64,000 nt of DNA, from NCBI RefSeq assembly GCF_003797765.1, contig NZ_RKMB01000019.1:54073-118072 (forward strand), written 5' to 3'. The DNA is from Ramlibacter sp. WS9 (GTDB taxonomy: Bacteria; Pseudomonadota; Gammaproteobacteria; Burkholderiales; Burkholderiaceae_C). Positions 40,997 to 49,346 of the stretch are shown piece by piece. The notes under the pieces are model-generated. The model saw only the letters and a list, made by a program, of their open reading frames with translations. It did not search any database and was not told the DNA's origin. Within the stretch, counting starts at the first letter, position 1, and every line of letters begins with the position of its first letter. The translations under genes were made by a program, and so were the position numbers.

Positions 40997-41923
40997 ATGA
41001 CAACACTCGTCATCGCAGAACATGACAACACTTCGATCAAAGGCGCCACGCGCGCTGCGATCACCGCGGCCTTGCAGGTCGGCGGAGATATCCATGTCCT
41101 GCTGGCCGGCCACCAATGTTCCGGCGCGGCATCCACGGCGGCCGGCATCGCAGGGGTGGCCAAGGTGCTCGTTGCCGACGCCCCAGCTTATGCCCACCCC
41201 CTCGCCGAAAGCCTGGCCGCACTGGTGGTGAACCTCGCCCGCGACTACAGCCATGTGATGACCGGCGCCACGGCCGTCGGCAAGAATTTCATGCCGCGCG
41301 TGGCGGCGCAGCTCGACGTGGCGCAAATCTCCGACATCACGGCCGTGGAAGCGCCCGACACGTTCGTGCGGACTATCTATGCGGGCAATGCGCTGGCCAC
41401 CGTGAAGGCGCTGGACGCAATCAAGGTCGTGACCGTACGCGGCTCCGCGTTCGAAGCGGCAGGCGACGGGGGCGCGGCCGCTATCGAGCCGGTGCCCGAG
41501 GGCCCTGCCTTCCCGGCGGCTCGTCTCGTCCGCGAAGAATTGACGAAGTCCGAGCGGCCGGAGCTGACCGCCGCGCGCGTGATCGTGTCCGGCGGACGCG
41601 GCCTGGGCAGCGGCGAGAACTTCCATCTGCTTGACAAGCTGGCCGACAAACTCGGCGGCGCGGTGGGCGCATCGCGCGCCGCTGTCGACGCGGGCTACGT
41701 GCCCAACGACTACCAGGTCGGCCAGACGGGCAAGATCGTTGCGCCGGACCTGTACATCGCGGTCGGTATCTCCGGCGCGATCCAGCACCTGGCCGGCATG
41801 AAGGACAGCAAGCTGATCGTCGCGATCAACAAGGATGCGGAAGCGCCGATCTTCGAGGTGGCCGACTACGGGCTGGTGGCCGACCTTTTCCAGGCAGTGC
41901 CCGAACTGACGGCCGCACTTTGA
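40997..41923 (+). CDS. etfA: electron transfer flavoprotein alpha subunit
   Basis: The 308-residue protein has the FAD-domain signature at its C-terminal half: RVIVSGGRGLGSGENFHLLDKLADKLGGAVGASRAAVD, VPNDYQVGQTGKIVAPDLYIAVGISGAIQHLAGM and IVAINKDAEAPIFEVADYGLV. It binds FAD and forms a heterodimer with the beta subunit at 40225-40974. Gene order beta-alpha is usual in bacteria. Confidence 0.93.
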   Translation: MTTLVIAEHDNTSIKGATRAAITAALQVGGDIHVLLAGHQCSGAASTAAGIAGVAKVLVADAPAYAHPLAESLAALVVNLARDYSHVMTGATAVGKNFMPRVAAQLDVAQISDITAVEAPDTFVRTIYAGNALATVKALDAIKVVTVRGSAFEAAGDGGAAAIEPVPEGPAFPAARLVREELTKSERPELTAARVIVSGGRGLGSGENFHLLDKLADKLGGAVGASRAAVDAGYVPNDYQVGQTGKIVAPDLYIAVGISGAIQHLAGMKDSKLIVAINKDAEAPIFEVADYGLVADLFQAVPELTAAL

Positions 41924-42024
41924 CGCGCGGGCCGCGCACGGCGACCGTCCGGTCGGTTACGATTGCTGCGGCACCCCATCGGAGGATGCCGCCAGCAGAC
42001 ACCAACCGTCCGGAGGAACCCCCC

Positions 42025-42846
42025 ATGCCGCCCAAGAAGGAAACCGAAGCCGCCGCACCCGAACGCGATGTCAGCGGCCCGCGGTCATTGACGCGGCTGC
42101 TGGGGCTGTTCGGCGTGCTCTCGCAGTCCGCCAACGGCATGACGCTGGCCGAGCTCAGTGTTTCGCTCGAATCGCCCAAGAGCAGTTTGCTCAATCTCCT
42201 GCGGCCGCTGGTCGCGGAGGGCTACCTCATTCACGGTGCCGGCTCATACAAGCTCGGCCCGTCGATCTATCGCCTGTCGGCCGGCGTGATGTCGGCCTGG
42301 AACTTCCCCAACATCATCCGCCCCTTCATGGAGGAGCTTTCGGCCCGCACCGAGGAGACGGTGCTGCTGGGTGTGATGAACAACGAAGCCGAGGCGCTGA
42401 CGTACGTCGAGATCATCGACAGCCCGCACCCGGTGCGCTACCAGATCCCCGTGGGCACCACCCGCCCGCTGTATGCGAGCGCGGCCGGCCGCCTGCTGCT
42501 GGCGTTCAGCGACAAGAAGTGGCTCGACAGCTACCTCTCGTCGGTGGTGTTCAAGGCCAAGACTGCCATCCCGATCAGCCGCGGCGCGCTGCGCCAGGAG
42601 CTGGAGAAGGTCCGCCAGGAAGGCGTCTCGTGGTCGATCGACGGCTACATGAAGGGCCTGTCGGCCGTCGCCGGCCCGGTGTTCGACGCCAGCGGCCGCT
42701 GCGTCGCGTCGCTCAACATCGCCGGGCCTTCTGAACGCTTTCGCAGCGAGCTGGATTTCCTGAAGGCCACCGTCAAGGAAGTGACGAACAAGGCCTCCGG
42801 CGTGGTGGGCAGCATCGGCGCTGCTCCGACCAGGAAGAAGGCTTAG
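42025..42846 (+). CDS. IclR-family transcriptional regulator
   Basis: The 273-residue protein has an N-terminal winged helix (SLTRLLGLFGVLSQSANGMT, LAELSVSLESPKSSLLNLLR, then GSYKLGPSIYRLSAGV) and an IclR effector domain (ETVLLGVMNNEAEALTYVEI, YASAAGRLLLAF, SVAGPVFDASGRCVASLNIAG). ATG 42025 follows GGAGGAA. IclR proteins commonly regulate aromatic and terpenoid catabolism with small acid ligands. A short dyad CGACC-gtcc-GGTCG (41942-41955) upstream could be its own operator. It follows the ETF genes by 101 bases. Confidence 0.9.
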   Translation: MPPKKETEAAAPERDVSGPRSLTRLLGLFGVLSQSANGMTLAELSVSLESPKSSLLNLLRPLVAEGYLIHGAGSYKLGPSIYRLSAGVMSAWNFPNIIRPFMEELSARTEETVLLGVMNNEAEALTYVEIIDSPHPVRYQIPVGTTRPLYASAAGRLLLAFSDKKWLDSYLSSVVFKAKTAIPISRGALRQELEKVRQEGVSWSIDGYMKGLSAVAGPVFDASGRCVASLNIAGPSERFRSELDFLKATVKEVTNKASGVVGSIGAAPTRKKA

Positions 42847-42850
42847 GCCA

Positions 42851-42922
42851 GGCTGTCATTGCGGGCTTGATCCGCAATCCATGACCCTGGCTGTCATTGC
42901 GGACTCCGATCCGCAATCCATG
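42851..42922. repeat. two tandem hairpin-forming direct repeats between convergent genes
   Basis: GGCTGTCATTGCGG followed by a spacer and TCCGCAATCCATG occurs twice, at 42851-42883 and 42889-42922, with spacers that differ. Within each copy ATTGCGG pairs with CCGCAAT. The copies lie behind the IclR gene and face the convergent acyl-CoA dehydrogenase operon. They may act as transcript ends, although no T-run follows. The rest of the gap to 43100 shows no gene. Confidence 0.6.
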
Positions 42923-43100
42923 CATCGCTTGCCTGTGCCGTGGGCGAGATCGAGGCGGCAGGGCACTCTGCGCAGCGGATGTCCCCCGGCCCGGGAGGGG
43001 CCTCCTCCTTTACTCCGCTGCGCAGAGCGCCCAGCCACCTCGATCATCAAGGGTTGCTGGTGTCCGTTCGCTCAAGTCCGTCATGGCGGACTTGAAGAGG

Positions 43101-44249
43101 TCAGGCCGCGATCAAGCCGCCGGAACGCGCGAGCTGCCGCACATGGTGCGCGGTGTCGCCGAACATCATCTCGATCATCGTCAGGCGGCGCAGATAGTGG
43201 CCGACCTGGCATTCCTCGGTCATGCCGATTCCGCCGTGCAGCTGCACCGCCTCCTGCCCGACGAAGCGGCCGGAGTTGTTGACTTGCACCTTGGCCGCCG
43301 AGATTGCGCAGCGGCGCTCGGTGGCGTCGGGCTCGGTGCACATCATGGTTGCGTAGAGCGCCATGCTGCGTGCCTGCTCCGTCGCCACGAGCATGTCCAC
43401 CGCTCTGTGCTGCAGCGCCTGGAACGAGGCGATGGCCACGCCGAACTGCTTGCGTACCTTCATGTAGTCGACGGTCAGCTCGTGCGCGTACGTCATTGCG
43501 CCCACCGCTTCGGCGCAGAGCGCGGCGATGGCGCCATCGACGGCCTGCTCGATGGCGGGCAGCGCGTTGCCAGGTTTGCCGATCAGCGCTTCTTCGCCGA
43601 CCTGCACGGACTTGAGTTGAACGTCGGCGCTGCGTCCTCGATCCTGCGTGGCGTAGCCGCGGCGGGTCAGGCCTGGCGCGTTTGCATCGACCAGGAAAAG
43701 GGCGATGGCGTCCTCTCCCGTGCCCGCTGGTGCCACCCGTGCCGAGACGATCAGCCGATCGGCCGTGTCGCCGTTCAGGACGAAGCGCTTCTCGCCATCG
43801 AGTACCCATGCATTGCCCTGCCGCCGCGCGGTCGTCTGCACGTTTGTGAGGTCATAGCGCGCTTGCGCCTCACTGTGCGCGAAGGCCAGCGTCAGCTCGC
43901 CTGCGGCGATGGCCGGGACGAGTTCCGCGCGCTGTGCCGGCGACGCTGCCGCGCGCAGCAGTCCGCCGCACAAGACGACTGTGGCGAGATAAGGCACGGG
44001 CGCGAGTGCGCGGCCCAGCGTTTGCATCACGATGAAGGTGTCCACCGCACCGCCGCCGAAGCCGCCGTCTTCTTCCGAAAACGGCAGGCCCAGCAGGCCG
44101 AGTTCGGCGAATTGGCGCCAGAGCGTCTTGCCGGCGCCGGCGGGGTCACCCAGCAACGCTTGCCGTTGCTCGAAACTGCAGCGCTCGGCCAGCAGCCGTT
44201 GCACGCTGTCCTGCAGCATGCGTTGTTCGTCGGAAAGGTCGAAGTCCAT
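43101..44249 (-). CDS. acyl-CoA dehydrogenase, second pair, subunit 2
   Basis: The 382-residue ACAD starts MDFDLSDEQRMLQDSVQRLL. The middle domain is divergent (LAFAHSEAQARYDLTNVQTTA, WVLDGEKRFVLNG). The C-terminal half is conserved (YMKVRKQFGVAIASFQALQH, AVQLHGGIGMTEECQVGHYLRR). It resembles the 375-residue protein at 37352 in layout. It follows the ACAD gene at 44254-45453 by four bases on the minus strand. The two probably form a heterotetramer acting on a later or different CoA ester. Confidence 0.88.
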   Translation of the reverse strand: MDFDLSDEQRMLQDSVQRLLAERCSFEQRQALLGDPAGAGKTLWRQFAELGLLGLPFSEEDGGFGGGAVDTFIVMQTLGRALAPVPYLATVVLCGGLLRAAASPAQRAELVPAIAAGELTLAFAHSEAQARYDLTNVQTTARRQGNAWVLDGEKRFVLNGDTADRLIVSARVAPAGTGEDAIALFLVDANAPGLTRRGYATQDRGRSADVQLKSVQVGEEALIGKPGNALPAIEQAVDGAIAALCAEAVGAMTYAHELTVDYMKVRKQFGVAIASFQALQHRAVDMLVATEQARSMALYATMMCTEPDATERRCAISAAKVQVNNSGRFVGQEAVQLHGGIGMTEECQVGHYLRRLTMIEMMFGDTAHHVRQLARSGGLIAA

Positions 44250-44253
44250 GAAG

Positions 44254-45453
44254 TTAGAGGCCCAAGACGGTCTTGGCCAGGATGTTGCGCTGGATTTCGT
44301 TGGAGCCGCCGACGATGGAGACGTGGCGTGCCCAGAAGTGGTTGGGCGCGAGGGTGAGTGCCCATTCGTCGCCGTCGGCGTCGCTGTGCAGGCCGCTCAC
44401 GAACGCGGCGTCGAACTCCATCGCGCTGTAGCCGCCGACTTCCATCAACAGTTCCGCGGTGGCCTGCTGCAGCTGGCTGCCCTTGATCTTGAGGATGGAC
44501 GATTTCGGGTCGGGCTTGTTGTCATGGCTCTTGCCGATCTCGGAGATAAGGCGCATCTGCGTGATCTCCAGCGCCTTGAGTTCGACTTCGATCAGCGCGA
44601 CTTTCTCGAGGAAGCGCTCGTCCTCGATCAGCGGCCGGCCCTCCGACATGACTTTCGCAGCGAGCTGCTTCGCGCGCCGGATGCGCATCTTGGACACGCC
44701 CACGCGCGAGATACCGCTGCGCTCGTGCCCCAGCAGGTACTTGGCGCAGTCCCAGCCCTTGTTCTCTTCGCCCACGAGCTGGCTCACGGGCACGCGCACG
44801 TTGTCCAGGAACATCTCGTTGGTTTCGTGATGGCCGTCGATGGTGACGATGGGCCGGATCGTGATGCCCGGCGACTTCATGTCCATCAGCAGGTAGCTGA
44901 TGCCCTGCTGTTTCTTGGCGGCGGGGTCGGTGCGCACCAGCAGGAAGCACCACTCGGCATGGTGGGCGGTGGAAGTCCACAGCTTCTGGCCGTTGACGAC
45001 GTAGTGATCGCCATCGCGCACGGCAGTCGTGCGCAACGCCGCCAGGTCGGAGCCGGCGCCCGGCTCGGAGAAGCCCTGGCAGAACCAGTAGTCCATGCGC
45101 GCGATTTTCGGCAGGAAGTGGCGCTTCTGCTCCTCGGTGCCGAAGGCGATGAGCGTCGGGCCGATCATGTTCATGTTGAACGAGATCGGTTCCGGCGCCG
45201 GCGCCATGTGAAGCTCTTCCTTGAAGATGTATTGCTTGACCGGGTCCCAGCCGGTTCCGCCCCATTCGGGCGACCAGGACGGCGTGGCCCAACCCTTGTC
45301 GTGCAGGATGCGCACCCAGCGCAGCATCTCCGGCTTGGAGATGCGCTGGCCGAGTTCAGCCTTGCGGCGGATGTCGGCCGGCAATGCCGTCTTGAAAAAA
45401 GCGCGCACTTCTTCGCGGAAGGCGTTTTCTTCGTCGGTGAAACGGAGATCCAT
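44254..45453 (-). CDS. acyl-CoA dehydrogenase, second pair, subunit 1
   Basis: The 399-residue ACAD shows DLRFTDEENAFREEVRAFFK, FCQGFSEPGAGSDLAALRTTA, YVVNGQKLWTSTAHHAEW and VSIVGGSNEIQRNILAKTVLGL. It is the partner of the gene at 43101-44249 and corresponds to the 36147-37349 protein in the first pair. ATG 45453 is two bases behind the racemase stop; the longer frame to 45729 lies inside the racemase gene. Confidence 0.88.
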   Translation of the reverse strand: MDLRFTDEENAFREEVRAFFKTALPADIRRKAELGQRISKPEMLRWVRILHDKGWATPSWSPEWGGTGWDPVKQYIFKEELHMAPAPEPISFNMNMIGPTLIAFGTEEQKRHFLPKIARMDYWFCQGFSEPGAGSDLAALRTTAVRDGDHYVVNGQKLWTSTAHHAEWCFLLVRTDPAAKKQQGISYLLMDMKSPGITIRPIVTIDGHHETNEMFLDNVRVPVSQLVGEENKGWDCAKYLLGHERSGISRVGVSKMRIRRAKQLAAKVMSEGRPLIEDERFLEKVALIEVELKALEITQMRLISEIGKSHDNKPDPKSSILKIKGSQLQQATAELLMEVGGYSAMEFDAAFVSGLHSDADGDEWALTLAPNHFWARHVSIVGGSNEIQRNILAKTVLGL

Positions 45454-45455
45454 GT

Positions 45456-46622
45456 TCAGTCGATCAGTCCCTGCTCGCGCAGCGTCTCGATTCTGCTCGG
45501 CGCGAGCCAGTCGGACAAGCAGCGGTCGGTGTTTTCGGGGGTGATGGCGGCGGGTGGCGTCGGGACCGAAGGCACCGTGCGCGAAAAGCGCGGGGCCGGT
45601 CCGGCCTGCGTGATGCCGTCGATCTCGAGAAAGGTGCCGCGCGCTTTCAGGTGCGGGTGCTGCGCCGCCTCGTGGAAGCCCAGCACCGGCGACACACAGG
45701 CATCGCTGGTCTGGAGCAGCGCCGTCCACTCGTCGCGCGTGCGGGTCTTGAAGTGCGCCGCGAGCAGGGCCTTGGCGGGTTTCCAGCTGTCCCGCGCCAT
45801 CTGTGGGCCCATGCTTCGCGGGTCGATGCCGAGCTTGTCCAGCAGGACGGCGAAGAACTTCTCTTCGATCGGCCCCACGGCGACCCAGCCGCCGTCACCG
45901 CATTCGTAGCAGTCGTAGAAGTGCGAACCCGAATCGCTGAGGTTGGTGCCGCGTTCGCCCCGCCAGATGCCGCCCGCCACCATGCCGAAGAAGGTGGTCG
46001 CGAGATGGGCCGCGCCGTCGACGATGGCGGCGTCCACGACCTGGCCCTGGCCGGACTGGCGGGCTTCGAGAATCGCCGCCAGCAGGCCCACGGCCATGTA
46101 GAGCGATCCGCCGGCATAGTCGCCGACGATGTTCAGCGGAATGGTGGGCGGCTGGCCTTCGCGGCCGATGGCACCCAGCAAGCCCGTGAGCGCCAGGTAG
46201 TTGATGTCGTGGCCCGCGGTTTTGGCGAGCGGCCCGTCCTGGCCCCAGCCGGTCAGGCGGCCATAGGCCAGCCGCGGATTGCGCGCCAGGCACACGTCGG
46301 GCCCCAGGCCCAGGCGCTCGGTGACGCCGGGGCGGAAACCTTCGACCAGCGCGTCGGCTTGCTCCACCAGTTCCAGCACGGCCTCGATCGCGCGCGGGTC
46401 CTTCAGATCCAGCGCGATGGCGCCGCGGTTGCGCAGCAGCGTGTTGAACCTCAGCGGCCGCTCGATGCCCAGCGCGACCGGCTGCTTCCGGTCCACGCGG
46501 ATGACCGTGGCACCCAAGTCGGCCAGCAGCATCGCGCACATGGGCCCGGGACCAATGCCCGCCAGCTCCACGACCTTGATGCCGGCGAGTGGGCCTTTGC
46601 GGGGCGTGGACACTGCGTTCAC
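45456..46622 (-). CDS. alpha-methylacyl-CoA racemase (CaiB/BaiF family)
   Basis: The 388-residue protein has the AMACR signature VVELAGIGPGPMCAMLLADLGATVIRVDR, the His-containing GHDINYLALTG and Asp-containing NIVGDYAGGSLYMAVG that correspond to the racemase His/Asp base pair, and VDAAIVDGAAHL. The enzyme interconverts R and S 2-methylacyl-CoA esters so that stereospecific acyl-CoA dehydrogenases can act. This fits a branched isoprenoid, steroid or terpenoid acid. GTG 46622 overlaps the preceding stop (GTGA) and has AAGG seven bases ahead. Confidence 0.88.
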   Translation of the reverse strand: MNAVSTPRKGPLAGIKVVELAGIGPGPMCAMLLADLGATVIRVDRKQPVALGIERPLRFNTLLRNRGAIALDLKDPRAIEAVLELVEQADALVEGFRPGVTERLGLGPDVCLARNPRLAYGRLTGWGQDGPLAKTAGHDINYLALTGLLGAIGREGQPPTIPLNIVGDYAGGSLYMAVGLLAAILEARQSGQGQVVDAAIVDGAAHLATTFFGMVAGGIWRGERGTNLSDSGSHFYDCYECGDGGWVAVGPIEEKFFAVLLDKLGIDPRSMGPQMARDSWKPAKALLAAHFKTRTRDEWTALLQTSDACVSPVLGFHEAAQHPHLKARGTFLEIDGITQAGPAPRFSRTVPSVPTPPAAITPENTDRCLSDWLAPSRIETLREQGLID

Positions 46623-47779
46623 TTTGCGGCCTTGCCGAGCAGGCTGCCCGCAATGATGTTCCGCTGGACCTGGTTGGTGCCCTCGATGATCTGGACGACC
46701 TTGGCATCGCGGAAGTAGCGGTTGATCGGGTATTCGGCCGAAACGCCGGCCGCGCCGAACAGCTGCACGGCGTCGGTCGCCACTTTCATCGCGACGTCGG
46801 AGGCGAAGCACTTGGCCATCGCGGCCATGGGCGCGAGCGCCTTGCCCGTCACCCCGGCGTCGACCATGGCGGCGGTGCGATAGACCAGCTGGCGCGCGGC
46901 TTCGGTCTGCATCGCCATGTCGGCGACCATCCAGCGTGCGCCCTGGAAGTCGCTGATGGCGTGGCCGAAGGCCCGGCGCTCCTGGATGTACTTGACCGTG
47001 TGGTCGATCGCGCCCTGCGCGATGCCGACCGCGCGCGCCGCCACGATGGGCCGGCTGGTGTTGAGCGCTTCCATCGCCACCTTGAAGCCTTCGCCGCCCT
47101 CGGGGCCCAGGCGGCTTTCGGCGCTGATGCGCGCATTGTCGAAAAACAGCGGGCAGGACGGCACGCCGCGCGCGCCCATCTTGTCTTCCTTGCGGCCCAC
47201 CGTGAGGCCGGGCGTTCCCTTGTCGACGATGAACAGGTTGATGCCCAGCGGTGCCCCACTTTCATCCTGGGTCTTGGCGGCGACCAGGATGAAGTCCGCG
47301 ATGTCGGAATTGGTGGCCCAGATCTTGGCGCCGTTCAGCACGTAGCCGTCCGCCGTGCGGCGCGCGGTGGTCTTGATGCCGGAGACGTCGGAGCCGCTTT
47401 GCGGCTCGGTGAGCGAGAGCGAGCCGCGCAGCTCACCGCTCGCCAGCCCGGGCAGCAGGCGCTGCTTCTGTTCCTCGGTGCCGCCGGCGAAGATCGCGCC
47501 GAAGGGCGTCCACTGCACCACCAGCAGGTAGCCCGTGTTGTAGCAAACGCGCCCCAGCTCCTCCACCGCGATGCAAGCCGCCAGCGTGCTGCCGATGCCG
47601 CCGTACTCGGGCGGAAAGGGCAGGGCGAACAGCCCCAGGTCCTTGAGCAGCTCGAACATGTCGTGCGGGTACTCGGCCGTGCGGTCGATCTCGTCGGCGC
47701 GCGCGGCCACCTTCTCCCGCGCGACGCGGCGCACCAGGTCCTGGATGCTCTTTTGCTCTTCGTTCAGTTCGTAGGTCAC
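46619..47779 (-). CDS. acyl-CoA dehydrogenase
   Basis: The 386-residue ACAD begins at GTG 47779 behind GGAGAGG at eight bases; the frame open to 47911 crosses the promoter. It has TYELNEEQKSIQDLVRRVA, LSLTEPQSGSDVSGIKTTAR, YVLNGAKIWATNSDIADF, ERRAFGHAISDFQGARWM and AVQLFGAAGVSAEYPINRYFRDAKV, ending IIEGTNQVQRNIIAGSLL. This is a complete straight- or branched-chain homotetrameric type rather than half of a pair. It is the first gene of the minus-strand operon. Confidence 0.9.
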   Translation of the reverse strand: MTYELNEEQKSIQDLVRRVAREKVAARADEIDRTAEYPHDMFELLKDLGLFALPFPPEYGGIGSTLAACIAVEELGRVCYNTGYLLVVQWTPFGAIFAGGTEEQKQRLLPGLASGELRGSLSLTEPQSGSDVSGIKTTARRTADGYVLNGAKIWATNSDIADFILVAAKTQDESGAPLGINLFIVDKGTPGLTVGRKEDKMGARGVPSCPLFFDNARISAESRLGPEGGEGFKVAMEALNTSRPIVAARAVGIAQGAIDHTVKYIQERRAFGHAISDFQGARWMVADMAMQTEAARQLVYRTAAMVDAGVTGKALAPMAAMAKCFASDVAMKVATDAVQLFGAAGVSAEYPINRYFRDAKVVQIIEGTNQVQRNIIAGSLLGKAAK

Positions 47780-47803
47780 CCCGGTAGCCTCTCCGTCATG
47801 CGG

Positions 47804-47831
47804 TCTAATATGTGAACACAGTGCGATATTC
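47804..47831 (-). promoter_or_regulatory. operator-like palindrome upstream of the acyl-CoA dehydrogenase operon
   Basis: GAACACAGTGC at 47814-47824 with CTAATATGT on the left and GATATTC on the right fits the recurring palindrome with one changed base in the right half. It lies about 35 bases from the GTG start at 47779 on the minus strand. Confidence 0.55.
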
Positions 47832-47904
47832 TGAACTTGCAGCCTGAGCGTGTCAACCGCCGAGCGGGTATTCCCCGCGGTGCCGGGGGCGGGGTCCAGG
47901 AGCA

Positions 47905-47952
47905 TTGACACGGCTTGGGGTCGCGTTTATATTTCAGAACGTCATTCACATA
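47905..47952 (+). promoter_or_regulatory. promoter TTGACA-N17-TATATT with downstream operator
   Basis: TTGACA (47905-47910) and TATATT (47928-47933) form a near-consensus promoter. GAACGTCATTC at 47937-47947, flanked by TATTTCA and ACATAAA, covers the transcription start region. It drives the Rieske oxygenase operon and decides that the gene starts after this point rather than at 47850. Confidence 0.72.
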
Positions 47953-47993
47953 AAGGTGTTTCCGGCTCTGCCGGGGCGCCGCGAGGAGATGTT

Positions 47994-49346
47994 TTGGACA
48001 CTGCCGTGAAGCCCAAGGTGCGCGTGGACCACGTCCCGGCCGAGCACTACCTGTCGCGCGAGATCGTGCAGCTGGAAAAGCGCCTGCTCTGGCCCAAGGT
48101 GTGGCAGCTGGCCTGCCGGCTCGAGGAAATCCCCTACGTGGGCGACTACGTCACCTACGACATCAACGACGAGTCGATCATCGTGGTGCGCCAGACGGAG
48201 AGCACCATCCGCGCCTTCCATAACGTCTGCCAGCATCGCGGCCGCCGCATCACCGAGGGCTGCGGCACGGCGCAGCGCCTGCACTGCAAGTTTCACGGCT
48301 GGCAGTGGGGCCTGGACGGCAAGGTGATCCGCATCGTCGACCGCGAGGACTGGAACGGCTGCCCCGAAATGGGGGACGAAGACTTCCAGCTGCCGGAGAT
48401 CAAGCTGGACACCTGGGCCGGGTTCGTCTTCGTCAACTTCGATGCGAACTGCGAGCCGCTCGCAAAGTTTCTGGCCCCCGTGCCCGAATACACCGATTGC
48501 TACGAGTTCGAGAAGATGCGCTACCGCTGGTACAAGTCGGTGCGCCTGCCCTGCAACTGGAAGGTGGCGCTGGAAGCCTTCAACGAGGGCTACCACGTGT
48601 TCGGCACGCACCCGCAGTTGCTGGACACCCAGGGCGACGACGTGACGCGCAGCTTCACGTTCGGCAAGCACGGCATGTTCGGCTACCCGAACCCGGCACG
48701 GCTGCCCGGCGCTCCTTCGCCACGCACCGGCCGCCCGGTGCCCGACGACGTGCGTCCGGGCATCGTCAAGTTCTTCCAGGATCTGGAAGACCAGCTCAAG
48801 GCCATCATCACCGACCGCGATCTGCAGGCCACCAAACGCATCCTCACCGAGTGCCCGCCCGACACGCCGCACCTCGAACTGCTGATGAAGGCCGGCCAGT
48901 TCCAGTACGAGGCCGCGATGGCCGACGGCGCCGGCTACCCCGCGATTACGCCGGAGCAAATCTACAAGGCCGGCACCGACTGGCACGTGTTCCCGAACAT
49001 GGTCTTCCTGATGTCGCCGGACGGCATGCTGTTCTACCGCGCGCGGCCCGACGGCGACAACCCCGATTCCTGCTTCTACGACATTTGCTCCATCGCACGC
49101 TACGCGCCGGGCACCGAGCCGCCGATCAAGCGTGAGTTCTTCTGGGGCGTGGAAGACTGGAAGACCAACACCGTCGAGAACTTCGGCCTCATCCTGGCGC
49201 AGGACTTCGCCAACATGACCGAAGTGCAGAAGGGCATGAAGTCCAGCGGTTTTCGCGGCTCGCGCACCAACCCATTGCAGGAGTCGTCGATCTCGAACTT
49301 TCATCGCGTGCTGCGCGAATACCTGTTCGACGAGGGTTCCAAATGA
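47994..49346 (+). CDS. Rieske non-heme iron oxygenase, alpha subunit
   Basis: The 450-residue protein carries the Rieske [2Fe-2S] motif CQHRGRR (Cys near 79, His near 81) and CKFHGW (Cys near 98, His near 101). The mononuclear iron site follows in LEAFNEGYHVFGTHPQ (His near 201 and 206). The enzyme hydroxylates a ring using O2 and electrons from a ferredoxin/reductase. No beta subunit, ferredoxin or reductase is adjacent, so it is probably a homotrimeric monooxygenase type. TTG 47994 is chosen because GAGGAG lies five bases ahead; GTG 48006 is an alternative. The stop overlaps the next gene. Confidence 0.88.
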   Translation: MDTAVKPKVRVDHVPAEHYLSREIVQLEKRLLWPKVWQLACRLEEIPYVGDYVTYDINDESIIVVRQTESTIRAFHNVCQHRGRRITEGCGTAQRLHCKFHGWQWGLDGKVIRIVDREDWNGCPEMGDEDFQLPEIKLDTWAGFVFVNFDANCEPLAKFLAPVPEYTDCYEFEKMRYRWYKSVRLPCNWKVALEAFNEGYHVFGTHPQLLDTQGDDVTRSFTFGKHGMFGYPNPARLPGAPSPRTGRPVPDDVRPGIVKFFQDLEDQLKAIITDRDLQATKRILTECPPDTPHLELLMKAGQFQYEAAMADGAGYPAITPEQIYKAGTDWHVFPNMVFLMSPDGMLFYRARPDGDNPDSCFYDICSIARYAPGTEPPIKREFFWGVEDWKTNTVENFGLILAQDFANMTEVQKGMKSSGFRGSRTNPLQESSISNFHRVLREYLFDEGSK

